Assembly: GCF_900099965.1 (NCBI RefSeq)
Contig: NZ_FNDJ01000009.1
Span: forward strand, 62,001-126,000
From: Nonomuraea jiangxiensis
Lineage (GTDB): Bacteria > Actinomycetota > Actinomycetes > Streptosporangiales > Streptosporangiaceae
Reading direction: 5' to 3'
Length of the DNA stretch: 64,000 bases
Below, piece by piece: positions 1-8,631 of the stretch. The notes beneath the pieces are model-generated. The model was not told where the DNA came from and did no database searches. It saw only the letters and a list, made by a program, of their open reading frames with translations. Numbering within the stretch: position 1 is the first letter of the stretch; every line of letters begins with the position of its first letter. A program made the translations under genes and the position numbers.

Positions 1-631
1 TGAGCCACTGCCGCCTGGGCACCCGTACGCTTTCCTCCCCCATCTCGTCGGGCGCCCGGGTGGGCGCGTTGAGCACGATCAGCCCCATGCCTCCCAGCAC
101 CAGCCCGACCCCGATGATCGCCATCGTCGCCTGGCCGCCCAGCATCGTGATCCCCGCCACCGCCAGTGCCGGACCCACCATGTAGGACAGCTCGACCAGC
201 ATCGAGTCCAGCGCGAACCCGATGCGCCGCTGAGGCACCGGCACCACGGCTGCCAGACACTGCCTGGTCACGCTGAACACCGGCAACGCCAGCAGCCCCG
301 CCGCCGCCGTAGCCGCGACCAGCGCGGGGAACGGCAGCGCCCACGCGCACGACCAGAACACCGCCTGCGCCAGGGTGGTGACGGCGACCACCGGCCGCAG
401 GCCGTATCTGTCGACGAGCCTGCCCGACAGCGGCGAGCCGATCGCCGTCCCGATGGTGGTGGCCATGGTGATCAGTCCGGCCTTGCCGTAGCCCAGCTTC
501 ATCACCTCTGCCACATAGAGCGTCAGTGCCATGCCGGTGGCCACGGAGGGGATGCGCGCCAGCATCCCCACCAGCAATAACGTGGGGACGCCGGGGATTT
601 TGAGCAGTTGTCGATAAGGGGTGATCGCCAT
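1..631 (-). CDS. MFS transporter, partial (C-terminal part outside window)
   Basis: Reverse-strand reading frame open from an ATG at 631 to the window edge; the protein begins MAITPYRQLLKIPGVPTLLL. The visible ~210 residues hold several hydrophobic helices and the MFS signature-like stretch GSPLSGRLVDRYGLRP (about residues 65-80) between helices 2 and 3. This supports a proton- or drug-type facilitator in the inner membrane. Substrate cannot be told. The gene is divergent from panB, with about 130 bp between the two start codons. Only the amino-terminal half is present, so the family assignment rests on helix pattern and that one motif. Confidence 0.8.
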   Translation of the reverse strand, partial: MAITPYRQLLKIPGVPTLLLVGMLARIPSVATGMALTLYVAEVMKLGYGKAGLITMATTIGTAIGSPLSGRLVDRYGLRPVVAVTTLAQAVFWSCAWALPFPALVAATAAAGLLALPVFSVTRQCLAAVVPVPQRRIGFALDSMLVELSYMVGPALAVAGITMLGGQATMAIIGVGLVLGGMGLIVLNAPTRAPDEMGEESVRVPRRQWL

Positions 632-760
632 GGGTTCCGTTACCTCCACGGTGATTCTGGCAAGCGGCACCGACAGTTTTGCAACTGGGTTTCACGTGTA
701 ATGATCGGAGATGTCCGGGGACGCCGCTGGGGCGCCTCGAGATGTTTCTGGAGGGTTCAT

Positions 761-1591
761 ATGTCCTCTTCAACCACGTTGTACGGCGGCGCCTCAGGCC
801 GCAGAGTCACTGTCCGGGATCTCATGGCCGCCAAGGAGCGCGGAGAGCGATGGCCCATGGTCACCGCCTACGACGCGATGACGGCGGGCGTGTTCGACCG
901 GGCGGGGATTCCGGTCCTGCTGGTGGGCGACTCGGCGGCGATGGTCGTCTACGGCCACGACTCCACGCTCCCGGTCACGGTCGACGACCTGCTGCCTCTC
1001 ACGGCGGCCGTCGTACGAGGGTCGTCACGGGCGATGGTGGTCGCGGATCTGCCGTTCGGGTCGTACCAGTCCTCGCCGCAGCAGGCGCTGGAGTCGGCGG
1101 CCCGCTTCATGAAGGAGGCGGGTGCGCACGCCGTCAAGCTGGAGGGCGGGCACCGTGTGCTGCCGCAGGTCGAGGCCCTGGTCTCGGCGGGCGTACCGGT
1201 CATGGCGCACCTCGGCCTGACCCCGCAGTCGGTCAACGTCCTGGGCGGTTACCGCGTGCAGGGGCGGGGCCAGTCGGGCGAAGAGCTCATGGCGGACGCC
1301 AAGGACCTGGAGCGGGCCGGGGCGTTCTCGCTCGTGCTGGAGTGCGTTCCCGCCGACCTGGCGCAGCGGGTGACGACGTCGCTGGCGATCCCGACGATCG
1401 GCATCGGCGCGGGTGCGGCCACGGACGCGCAGGTGCTGGTGTGGCAGGACCTGATGGGGCTCACGCCGCGCCCGGCCCGGTTCGTCAAGCGCTATTCGGA
1501 CCTGGCCACGGAGATGGACCGTGCGATCCGCGCTTTCGCCGACGACGTGACGTCCGGAGCCTTCCCGGCCCAGGAACACACCTACACCTGA
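761..1591 (+). CDS. panB: 3-methyl-2-oxobutanoate hydroxymethyltransferase
   Basis: PanB transfers a hydroxymethyl group from methylene-THF to 2-oxoisovalerate to make ketopantoate, the first committed step of pantothenate and CoA synthesis in the cytoplasm. The 276-residue protein has the family landmarks: TAYD at 35-38, the GDS...G.DSTLPVT metal/substrate loop near residue 54, KLEGG, and the LECVP segment that carries the catalytic glutamate. I start at ATG 761 because a GGAGG-type ribosome site lies just upstream (about 750-755); a longer in-frame extension to 608 overlaps the divergent MFS gene and has no PanB homology. Length is normal for the family. No panC or panD is adjacent. Confidence 0.95.
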   Translation: MSSSTTLYGGASGRRVTVRDLMAAKERGERWPMVTAYDAMTAGVFDRAGIPVLLVGDSAAMVVYGHDSTLPVTVDDLLPLTAAVVRGSSRAMVVADLPFGSYQSSPQQALESAARFMKEAGAHAVKLEGGHRVLPQVEALVSAGVPVMAHLGLTPQSVNVLGGYRVQGRGQSGEELMADAKDLERAGAFSLVLECVPADLAQRVTTSLAIPTIGIGAGAATDAQVLVWQDLMGLTPRPARFVKRYSDLATEMDRAIRAFADDVTSGAFPAQEHTYT

Positions 1592-1749
1592 GGCCGGCCG
1601 GCTGCGGACGCTCTCACTCCGTGGTGGCCAGGGAGTCCCGTGGTGACCGTGCCGGCCAAGTAACCCCGCCCAACGGCCGCTCCTGGCCCGGTGCGCCTCC
1701 CAGGCAAGCAGGGCAACGGCGCGGGAACCGGACCTCGCTGTGTCAGAGC

Positions 1750-2100
1750 GACCCCAACCGCGCGGGCTCCCCAGCTGGGCTGGGCTCCTAACCGTGCGGG
1801 CTCCCAACTGCGCGGGCTACCAGGCGGGCTCCCAACCGGGCAAGCTCCCAGCTGGGCGGGCACTCATCCGGGCGGGCGCCCAGCTGCGCGGGCTCCCCAG
1901 CTGGGCGGGCCCCAACCGCGGACTCCTAACAGCGCGGGCTCCCAACCGGGCAAGCTCGCAGCTGGGCGGGCACTCACCGAGCGGGCGCCCAGCTGCGCGG
2001 GCCCCCAACCCGGCGGGCTCGGTAGCAGGCTCAGCTGGGCAAGCTGGAACCACGGGCTCCTGTGAGCCCCCAGCCAAGCGGGCTCAGCTGGGTGGGCTCG
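1750..2100. repeat. Degenerate GC-rich tandem repeat array in panB-ilvA spacer
   Basis: The 518-bp gap between panB and the threonine dehydratase holds no convincing gene. From about 1750 to 2100 it consists of repeats built on a ~18-20 bp unit resembling GCGGGCTCCCAACTGGGC, interspersed with CAGCTG cores. On a larger scale a ~110-bp block is duplicated: the same string GGGCTCCCAACCGGGCAAGC occurs at about 1827 and again at about 1937, followed in both copies by near-identical sequence. All six frames are open for long stretches here because of composition, which gives spurious reading frames. Origin (slippage or unequal crossover) is inference. Confidence 0.85.
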
Positions 2101-2109
2101 GGTGGGGGG

Positions 2110-3183
2110 TCAGGTGGTCAGGGTGGCGGGGTCGGTGTTGGAGCCGCACACCACCACCGCCACCCGCTCGCCCTCCTCCGGCCGGTACGCCCCCGACAAC
2201 AGGGCGGCATACGCGGCCGCGCCGGCGTGCTCGGCCGCCACCCGGTGCCGCGCCCACAACGTACGCCGGGCCGCCACGATCGCCTCGTCGCTCACCAGCA
2301 CGCTCTGCACGCGCGGCCCGGAAAGGATCTCGAAGGCCAGGCTGCCGAGCTTGGTGGCCCCCAGGGCGTCGGCCGCCACCCCGCCGACCTCGACCGGCAC
2401 CGGCTCCCCCGCCCGCAACGCCTCGTGCAGGGTCGGGATCCGCTCGGGCTCCACCGCCACGATCCGCGGCCCCGCCCCGAAAGCCCCACCCGCTGAGGTC
2501 CCTGACGCATAGGCCCCAGACGGGGAGACGCCAGGCGCGGAAGCCCCAGACGCGGAAGCCCCAGACGCAGAAGCCCCAGACGCGGAGACACCAAAGGAGG
2601 AAGCATCAGGTGAGGAGGAGCTGGACGGAGAGAGCGTCCCCAGTGTGATCCCCGCGGCGAAGCCGCCCCCGCCCACGGCCACCACCACCGTGTCCACGTC
2701 CTCGACCTGCGCCACCACCTCCAGCCCCGTGGTGCCCTGACCGGCCACCACCTCGGCCTGGTCGTAGGCGTGCACCGACAGCGCCCCGGTCTCGGCGGCG
2801 CGCTTGGCGGCGGCCTCGGCGGCCTCCGAGTAGATGGCCCCGGTCTGGGTGATGTGCGCGCCGAGCGCCTCAAGCCCGGCGACCTTCACCGGGCTCGTCA
2901 CCTCGGGCACGAAGATCTCGGCCCGCACCCCCAGCTCCCGCGCCGCGTAGGCCACCGCCAGCCCATGGTTGCCCCCGCTGGCCGCGATCACCCCGCTGGG
3001 CGGCAACGGCCCGGCCGACAACATCCGGTTGAACGCCCCGCGCACCTTGAAGGACCCCGAGTGCTGGAGCAGCTCCAGTTTCAGGAACAACCCCGCGGAG
3101 ACTTCGAGCACCGGAGTCCGGAGCACGAGCCCGTCGATCCGCCCGGCGGCGGCCAGCACATCCTCATGGGTGACGGTGGTCAC
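2110..3183 (-). CDS. ilvA: Threonine/serine ammonia-lyase with low-complexity insert
   Basis: PLP enzyme of fold type II that deaminates threonine (2-oxobutyrate, isoleucine precursor) and/or serine. The Schiff-base lysine is K46 in SGSFKVRG; ASGGNHG (68-74) and the glycine loop VGGGGF (170-175) bind substrate and PLP phosphate. The 357-residue form lacks a C-terminal ACT domain, so it is probably not feedback-inhibited by isoleucine. Start is GTG 3183, preceded by AGGGGAT; upstream frame overlaps the next gene. Odd: residues ~186-238, just after the glycine loop, are an Ala-Ser-Gly-rich insert of repeated SASGA-type units, encoded by 15-bp tandem repeats. Could equally be a catabolic serine/threonine dehydratase rather than IlvA proper. 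Confidence 0.88.
   Translation of the reverse strand: MTTVTHEDVLAAAGRIDGLVLRTPVLEVSAGLFLKLELLQHSGSFKVRGAFNRMLSAGPLPPSGVIAASGGNHGLAVAYAARELGVRAEIFVPEVTSPVKVAGLEALGAHITQTGAIYSEAAEAAAKRAAETGALSVHAYDQAEVVAGQGTTGLEVVAQVEDVDTVVVAVGGGGFAAGITLGTLSPSSSSSPDASSFGVSASGASASGASASGASAPGVSPSGAYASGTSAGGAFGAGPRIVAVEPERIPTLHEALRAGEPVPVEVGGVAADALGATKLGSLAFEILSGPRVQSVLVSDEAIVAARRTLWARHRVAAEHAGAAAYAALLSGAYRPEEGERVAVVVCGSNTDPATLTT
2500..2605. repeat. 15-bp in-frame tandem repeat inside the dehydratase gene
   Basis: On the plus strand units of the type GACGCGGAAGCCCCA recur about every 15 bp (for example around 2536, 2551, 2566 and 2581), with more divergent units on both sides. Because the period is a multiple of three, they encode repeated Ser-Ala-Ser-Gly-Ala pentapeptides without breaking the reading frame. 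Confidence 0.85.
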
Positions 3184-3227
3184 GGCTATCCCCTCGATCG
3201 TCGGAGGGAAAAGAGCATACGCGCCCG

Positions 3228-4400
3228 CTACGACAGTGCCTGGGCCACGTCGGCCCACAGGTCCTCGGGGTTCTCGATGCCCACGGCGACGCGTACGGTG
3301 CCCTCGCCGATGCCACTGCGCGCCAGCTCCTCGGGGCTGAGCGAACGGTGGGACGTGGTGGCCGGGTGCAGCACGAGCGTCTCGACACCGCCCAGCGAAG
3401 GGGCGAGGAGCGCGAGGCGTACGGCGGCCATGAACTTCTCCCCCGCCGCCCGCCCGCCGACCAGGTCGAACGAGAACACCCCGCCGAACCCGGACAGCAC
3501 CCGCCCGGCCAGCTCGTACGACGGATGCGATGCCATCCCCGGCCAGTGCACCGCCGACACGGCGGGGTGCTCCGCGAGCCGGGAGGTCAGATATGCGGCG
3601 TTGGAGCAGTGGCGTTCCATCCGCAACGCCAGCGTCTGGATCCCGCGCAGGGTCAGCCACGACGCGAACGGCTCGGCCGTCGTCCCCAGCGCCACCCCGT
3701 GATGCCACACCTTCCGGTAGAGCTCGTCGTCGGCGAAGACGGCGATCCCGCCCACCACGTCGGTGTGCCCGGCCAGGTATTTCGTCGTGGAGTGCACGAC
3801 GATGTCCGCCCCGTACTCGATCGGGCGGCACAACAGCGGCGTGGCGAACGTGTTGTCCACCACCGACAGGATCCCCAGCTCACGGGCCACCGCGCACATC
3901 CCGGGCAGATCGGCCACCAGGGTCACCGGGTTGCTGATCGTCTCCAGGTAGACGAGCACGGTCTCCGGCCGTACGGCGGCGCGCAGGGCGGCGGGGTCGT
4001 TCTCCGCCACGTACGTCACGGTGATCCCCAACCGGTCCACCAGGTCCTTGATCGACGCGGCCGTCCCGCCGTACAGGGAGCGCTGGGCGACCAGATGGTC
4101 ACCCGGCTTGAGCAGGGAGAGCAGGACGGTGTTGATCGCCCCCATGCCGGAGCCGGTGGCGTGGGCGGCGACACCGCCTTCGAGCCCGGCCACGGCCATC
4201 TCCAGCGAGCGCACGGTGGGGTTGCTGTAGCGCCCGTAGACGTACGCGCTGTCGGGTGCTCCCATGGCGTCGGCCATCAGGACGGGATCGTCGAAGACGA
4301 ATCCGGAGGTCTGGTAAATCGGCATGGTGATCGGACGGCTGCCCTCGACCATCGGCTGCGGCAGGTGCACGGTGCGGGTATCAGGACGAAGTTCGCTCAT
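3228..4400 (-). CDS. Cys/Met-metabolism PLP enzyme (cystathionine gamma-lyase/synthase family)
   Basis: A 390-residue fold-type-I PLP enzyme. Visible landmarks are YGRYSNPTV (55-63), the substrate loop TGSGMGAI (82-89), SLYGGT (108-113), the PLP-contact DNTFATP (182-188) and the Schiff-base lysine K207 in HSTTKYLAGHTD. Possible reactions are gamma-elimination or gamma-replacement on cystathionine, methionine or homoserine esters; the sequence does not decide between MetB-, MetC-, MGL- or CGL-type activity. Lies 44 bp from the dehydratase start on the same strand, so the two may be cotranscribed: a gamma-lyase producing 2-oxobutyrate beside a threonine dehydratase making the same product is suggestive. 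Divergent from a MocR regulator that probably controls it. Confidence 0.88.
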   Translation of the reverse strand: MSELRPDTRTVHLPQPMVEGSRPITMPIYQTSGFVFDDPVLMADAMGAPDSAYVYGRYSNPTVRSLEMAVAGLEGGVAAHATGSGMGAINTVLLSLLKPGDHLVAQRSLYGGTAASIKDLVDRLGITVTYVAENDPAALRAAVRPETVLVYLETISNPVTLVADLPGMCAVARELGILSVVDNTFATPLLCRPIEYGADIVVHSTTKYLAGHTDVVGGIAVFADDELYRKVWHHGVALGTTAEPFASWLTLRGIQTLALRMERHCSNAAYLTSRLAEHPAVSAVHWPGMASHPSYELAGRVLSGFGGVFSFDLVGGRAAGEKFMAAVRLALLAPSLGGVETLVLHPATTSHRSLSPEELARSGIGEGTVRVAVGIENPEDLWADVAQALS

Positions 4401-4438
4401 GGCACCAGAATCTATGCGGAAGCCCGTTCATGTCAGAG

Positions 4439-4474
4439 CCAATGCGGGATAATTGGTCCATGAATGGGGCCAAT
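4439..4474. promoter_or_regulatory. CCAAT/ATTGG operator and leaderless promoter of the MocR gene
   Basis: An inverted repeat CCAAT (4439-4443) / ATTGG (4452-4456) lies in the short divergent spacer and a third CCAAT half-site follows at 4470-4474. Inside the palindrome GATAAT (4448-4453) fits a -10 element placed 7 nt before ATG 4460, which would make the mRNA leaderless. Binding by the adjacent MocR protein is inference. Confidence 0.5.
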
Positions 4475-5890
4475 CCCGATGACCTGGTCGATCTGCTGGG
4501 CCGCTGGGCGTCCGGGCGCGGGCCGCTCTACCTGCTGCTCGCGGCCAGGCTCCGGGCGCTGATCGACGACGGCCTGCTGCACCCGGACGAGCCGCTCCCG
4601 CCGGACCGGGTGCTGGCCAGGCGGCTGGCGGTGGGCCGGGGCACCGTGGTCGCCGCGTACGACCTGCTGCAACAGGACGGCCGGGTGGTGCGCCGCCAGG
4701 GCAGCGGCACCAGGGTCGCCCCGCTCGACCCGCCCGCGGCCAGGTCGGCGACCGGCGTGATGGTCAACCCGCTGCTGCTGCACATCCTGCATCCGCCGGA
4801 CGACGTGCAGCTCCTGACGTGCGCCGCGCCGCCCGACCCGCCGGCCGCGCTGTCCGAGGCGTACGTGGAGGCGGGCGCGCGGCTGGCGGGCGCGCGTGAC
4901 ATGGGCTACCAGCTCGCCGGCAACCCGGAGCTGCGGGCCGAGTTGGCCGCCTACTACACCAGGCGCGGCCTGCCGACGACGGCCGAGGAGATCATCGTCA
5001 CGACGGGCGCGCAGCAGGCGCTCACGCTGCTGACCGGGCTGCTGGTGGCGCCGGGCGACACGGTGCTGACCGAGGTGCCGACGTATCCGGGGGCGCTGGA
5101 GGTGTTCAGGCACGCGGCCGCCGTCATCCGCCCGGTGGTCCAGGACGAGGCCGCGTCCGCCATGCGCGAACGCCCCGCGCTGACCTACTTCGTACCCACC
5201 GCCCGCAACCCCGACGGCGCCGTGATGAGCGACCAGGCCCGCCGGCGGCTGGCCACGCTCGCCGCTGAGCACGACGTTCCGCTGGTCGACGACGAGGTGC
5301 ACGCCGAGTTGTGCTTCTCGGGCGAGCGGCCGCCGCCGCTGGCCGTGTTCGCGCGGGGCGAGCAGGTCATCACCGTCGGCTCGCTGTCCAAGCTGGTCTG
5401 GGGCGGGCTGCGGGTGGGCTGGATCCGCGCGGCGGCGCCGCTGGTGTCCCGGCTGGCCCGGCTGCGGGCCGTACACGACCTCGGGGGCGAGGTCGTCAGC
5501 CAGCTCGCCGCCGCCGCGCTGCTGCGCCGCCTGGACGACATCCGCCAGGAACGGGTGCGGAAGCTGCGCCGCCGCCACGACCACCTGTGCGCGGAGCTGC
5601 GCGCGCGGCTCCCGTCCTGGTCGTTCGAGCCGGCCCGGGGCGGCCAGACCATCTGGGTACGCCTCCCGCGCGGCGACGCCGACTCCTTCAGCCAGGTGGC
5701 GCTCAGGCACGGCGTCGCGGTGCCGCCGGGGCGGTCGTTCGACCCGCTGGGCGGGCACGCCACCCACCTGCGGCTGCACTTCCTCTTCCCGGAGGACGAG
5801 CTCTCCCGGGCGGTGGGCGACCTGGCCGCGGCCTGGGCCGCCTACGACGGAGCCGGTGGCACCGTTTCCCGCCGTACCCTCGTCGTCTGA
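4460..5890 (+). CDS. MocR/PdxR-type GntR regulator with aminotransferase domain
   Basis: Two-domain transcription factor: an N-terminal GntR winged helix (residues ~20-88, with PPDRVLARRLAVGRGTVVAAYD as recognition region) joined to a fold-type-I aminotransferase-like domain (~110-470). The PLP lysine is about K311 in GSLSKLVWGG, and NPDG-type and DDEVH-type cofactor contacts are present, so PLP probably serves as effector sensor. I choose ATG 4460 because the CCAAT/ATTGG palindrome with a -10 sits immediately upstream; ATG 4430 is possible but would place that operator inside the gene. It is divergent from the gamma-lyase gene, the usual arrangement for a MocR regulator and its target. Confidence 0.88.
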   Translation: MNGANPDDLVDLLGRWASGRGPLYLLLAARLRALIDDGLLHPDEPLPPDRVLARRLAVGRGTVVAAYDLLQQDGRVVRRQGSGTRVAPLDPPAARSATGVMVNPLLLHILHPPDDVQLLTCAAPPDPPAALSEAYVEAGARLAGARDMGYQLAGNPELRAELAAYYTRRGLPTTAEEIIVTTGAQQALTLLTGLLVAPGDTVLTEVPTYPGALEVFRHAAAVIRPVVQDEAASAMRERPALTYFVPTARNPDGAVMSDQARRRLATLAAEHDVPLVDDEVHAELCFSGERPPPLAVFARGEQVITVGSLSKLVWGGLRVGWIRAAAPLVSRLARLRAVHDLGGEVVSQLAAAALLRRLDDIRQERVRKLRRRHDHLCAELRARLPSWSFEPARGGQTIWVRLPRGDADSFSQVALRHGVAVPPGRSFDPLGGHATHLRLHFLFPEDELSRAVGDLAAAWAAYDGAGGTVSRRTLVV

Positions 5891-5902
5891 CAGGGTGGGA
5901 TC

Positions 5903-6592
5903 ATGGAGACGACCTTCGTGCTCGTACACAGTCCCCTGGTCGGGCCGTCGACCTGGGTTCCCGTGGCGGAGTCGCTGGAGCGCCGGGGCCACGCGGCGGT
6001 GGTGCCCGACGTGACCCGCGTGACGGCGGGCGGGCCGCCCTACTGGCCACGGGTGGTGCAGGCCGTGCGCGACGTCACCCCCGACACCCCGGTCGTGCTC
6101 GCCGGGCACAGCAACGCCGGACTGTTCCTGCCGCTGATCAAGGAGGGGCTGGGCGGCCGGGTGGTGGCGTGCGTGTTCACCGACGCGCGCATTCCGCCGC
6201 GCGCCGGCCTGATCAAGCTCGGGGAGGGGTCGACCGTGCCCTTTCTGCACGACCTGGCCGGTCCCGACGGGGTGCTGCCGCGCTGGACGGACTGGTGGGA
6301 CGAGGAGGAGGTGGTGGCCCTGCTGCCCGATCCCGCCGTCCGCGTGCGGGTCGCCGCCGAGCAGCCGCGCCTGCCGCTCGACTACTACACCCAGCCCGTG
6401 CCCGTGCCCGCCGGATGGGACGACATCAGGTGCTCATACCTGTGGTACGGCCCCCCGTACGACAAGTTCGCCGAGGAGGCGGCCGGACGGGGCTGGCCGG
6501 TGACCCGCCTGCCCGGCAGGCACCTGCACCAGGTCGTCGACCCGGAAGGCGTCGCGGACGCGCTGCTCAAGCTGTCACGGGTGCGCCCCTGA
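5903..6592 (+). CDS. Alpha/beta-fold hydrolase
   Basis: A 229-residue protein with the alpha/beta-hydrolase pattern: oxyanion segment LVHSPLVG near residue 10, nucleophile elbow GHSNAG with S70, an acidic residue in the ARIPPR/VFTDAR region, and a C-terminal histidine in RHLHQV (about 205-211). Starts only 13 bp after the MocR stop with GGTGGGATC upstream as weak ribosome site, so probably cotranscribed. Similar stand-alone hydrolases in actinomycetes have no settled substrate; ester or lactone hydrolysis is the general expectation. Convergent with the F420 reductase gene that follows. Confidence 0.75.
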   Translation: METTFVLVHSPLVGPSTWVPVAESLERRGHAAVVPDVTRVTAGGPPYWPRVVQAVRDVTPDTPVVLAGHSNAGLFLPLIKEGLGGRVVACVFTDARIPPRAGLIKLGEGSTVPFLHDLAGPDGVLPRWTDWWDEEEVVALLPDPAVRVRVAAEQPRLPLDYYTQPVPVPAGWDDIRCSYLWYGPPYDKFAEEAAGRGWPVTRLPGRHLHQVVDPEGVADALLKLSRVRP

Positions 6593-6607
6593 CCGGATGC
6601 CGCCCGC

Positions 6608-7261
6608 TCAGATGTCGGTGATCCGCAACCCCGCGTGCGCCTTGTAGCGGCGGTTGATCGAGATGAGGTTGGCGGTGAACGCCTCGATCTGGTGGGCGTT
6701 GCGCAGCCGGCCGCCATAGACCCCCCGCACGCCGGGGATGACCTCGGCCAGCGCCTGCACGATGCCGACGGCCTCGCGGTCGTCACCGAGCACCAGCACG
6801 TCAAGGTCCACCTTGTGCACCGCCGGGTCCATCAGCAGGACGGCCGACACGTGGTGGAAGGCCGCCACCACCGTGCTGTCCGGCAGCACCTCCGCGGCCT
6901 GCTGCGCGGCGCTGCCCTCGGCCACCGGCAGCGCGTAGGCGCCCTGCTTGTCGAAACCCAGCGGGTTGACGCAGTCGATGACGATCTTCCCGGCCAGCTC
7001 GGCCCGCAGGGACTCCAGCAGCGCCCGGTGCCCTTCGTACGGCACCGCCACGATCACGACGTCGGCCTCGGTGGCGACGGCGGCGTTCTCGCCCCCGGCC
7101 GCCCCGGCCCCGATGGAGTCGGCGGCGTCCTGGGCGCGCCGGGCGCTGCGCGAGCCGATCAGCACCCGGTGACCCGCCAGCGCGAACCGCCGCGCCAGCC
7201 CCTTCCCCTGGTCTCCGGTGCCGCCGAGGATCGCGATGGAAAGCCCGCTCACATCAGTCAT
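6608..7261 (-). CDS. npdG: NADPH-dependent F420 reductase (NpdG/FNO-like)
   Basis: A 217-residue Rossmann protein. The N-terminal IAILGGTGDQGKGLARR binds NADP, with S/R of IGSRSARRA contacting the 2'-phosphate. VIDCVNPLGFD and VAAFHHVSA further down are typical of the archaeal and actinobacterial NADPH:F420 oxidoreductase family, which moves hydride between NADPH and cofactor F420. Length matches. Two further F420-type enzymes lie in this window (45669 and 60999), in line with an F420-rich actinomycete. Starts with ATG 7261. No obvious operon partner. Confidence 0.85.
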   Translation of the reverse strand: MTDVSGLSIAILGGTGDQGKGLARRFALAGHRVLIGSRSARRAQDAADSIGAGAAGGENAAVATEADVVIVAVPYEGHRALLESLRAELAGKIVIDCVNPLGFDKQGAYALPVAEGSAAQQAAEVLPDSTVVAAFHHVSAVLLMDPAVHKVDLDVLVLGDDREAVGIVQALAEVIPGVRGVYGGRLRNAHQIEAFTANLISINRRYKAHAGLRITDI

Positions 7262-7317
7262 AACCAGATCATGTCAGCCCGCCGGGCCCGGGGAGCAGCC
7301 GGGCCCGGCGCGGCCGG

Positions 7318-8460
7318 TCAGCAGTTGCCGAACGCCGGCAACCCGTACACCCGCAGCGCCAGCCACTCGACGGCCAGCGGCCCGCCTTCGACGGCTCCTG
7401 TGACGTGGTCGGGCGCGGGCAGCGCGGTCCAGCGCACGTTCACGCCCGCCCGGCAGTACTCCGACCGCAGCGTGGACCCGACCGCGAGGGGAATGATCTG
7501 GTCCCCCCGCCCGTGGTACAGGAACATCGGCACCCGCGGCGCGACGGCCCCCAGCCGGTTCTCGGCCAGGCGGGCCAGCCACTTCGGCTGGTTCAGCAGG
7601 TCGACCGGGCTCAGGTCGGAGAAGCTCAGCCCGGCCAGCTTGCCGAGGTCGTCCACGCAGTCGTCGGCGGCGTCGGCGAGCAGGGCCCGGCCCCGGTCGT
7701 TGAGGTCGGCCGACAGGTCGAGCTCGGGGTAGGCGGCGTCCAGCCCCACCCCGGCCGCGGCGGCCAATCCAAAGTCGGCGCCGCCGTCCAGGTGGTCGGC
7801 GACGGCGTGCAGGTCGGCCGGCACGCCTCCGGCGGCGACGCCCCTGAGCCGGAGCTCGGGCGCGTACGCGGGCTGCAGCTGGGCGGCCCAGGCGGCCGAC
7901 GCGCCGCCCTGGGAGTAGCCCATCACGGCCACGGGCGCCCGGGTGGACAGCCCGGCGCCGGACACGCGGGTCGCGGCCCTGATCGAGTCGAGCACGGCGT
8001 GCCCCTGCGAGATCCCGGCCATGTACGTGTGCGGCCCCGGCGTCCCGAGCCCCTCGTAGTCGGTCACGGCCACCGCGAACCCCTTGAGCAGGAACAGGCT
8101 CACCAGCGCGAGCTCGGCCTCGCGGCCCTGGCTCATGCTGACCGAGGGGGCGCACTGGTCGCCGAGGCCGTGGGTGCCGGTGGCGTACCCGACGATCGGG
8201 CGCGGGCCGAGCGGGTAGCTCCCCTTGGGCACCAGCAGCGTGCCGGAGACCGTGTTGGGCGCGCCGGTGGCGGAGGTGGACCGGTAGAGCAGGTGCCAGG
8301 CGTTGACGGGCACCTCCAGCAGCCTGCCCGGCAGGAGGTAGACGGTGGTGGGCTGGGCGGAGACCACGTCCCCCGAGGCCGCGGCGTGGGCCGGGGCCGC
8401 GACGAGGGACATGATCGATAACAGGATCGCGGACATGCTGACGCGGACACGTAGCTTCAT
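7318..8460 (-). CDS. Secreted lipase/esterase, LIP family
   Basis: 380 residues with a Sec signal peptide (positively charged MKLRVRV, hydrophobic core to about residue 22, AHA cleavage site near 27). The mature protein resembles the secretory lipase family (PF03583): GTLLVPKG, YATGTHGLGDQCAPS, YEGLGTPGPHTY and the nucleophile elbow GYSQGG with S183. Aspartate and histidine of the triad are likely in YHGRGDQIIP and the PAPDHVTG segment near the C terminus. Predicted extracellular hydrolysis of lipid or ester substrates. Ribosome site GAAGGGCGGC just upstream of ATG 8460. The 170-bp region upstream, toward 8632, has no other gene and should hold its promoter. Confidence 0.85.
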   Translation of the reverse strand: MKLRVRVSMSAILLSIMSLVAAPAHAAASGDVVSAQPTTVYLLPGRLLEVPVNAWHLLYRSTSATGAPNTVSGTLLVPKGSYPLGPRPIVGYATGTHGLGDQCAPSVSMSQGREAELALVSLFLLKGFAVAVTDYEGLGTPGPHTYMAGISQGHAVLDSIRAATRVSGAGLSTRAPVAVMGYSQGGASAAWAAQLQPAYAPELRLRGVAAGGVPADLHAVADHLDGGADFGLAAAAGVGLDAAYPELDLSADLNDRGRALLADAADDCVDDLGKLAGLSFSDLSPVDLLNQPKWLARLAENRLGAVAPRVPMFLYHGRGDQIIPLAVGSTLRSEYCRAGVNVRWTALPAPDHVTGAVEGGPLAVEWLALRVYGLPAFGNC

Positions 8461-8631
8461 GAGCCGCCCTTCTCCCTGAGGATCACATACTGGGACGGCG
8501 GCGCCGCGAGCCGATCGTTACCCGAGGGTAACTCCATGTCAAGGCCCGAAATGACGGGAAAACACAGCCTGTGTCAACCCATCACTCCCGAATCAGCCAC
8601 CCCGCGGTGCCCGGTCAGGCACCATGGGGTC

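Noticed and set aside
1750..2100. Possible CRISPR array
   Set aside because: Units are contiguous and degenerate with no constant repeat plus unique spacers, and no cas genes are present.
1740..2648. Long plus-strand open frames through the repeat array (for example 302 codons)
   Set aside because: Stop-free only because of GC-rich repeats; Arg/Pro-rich product and overlap with the dehydratase gene.
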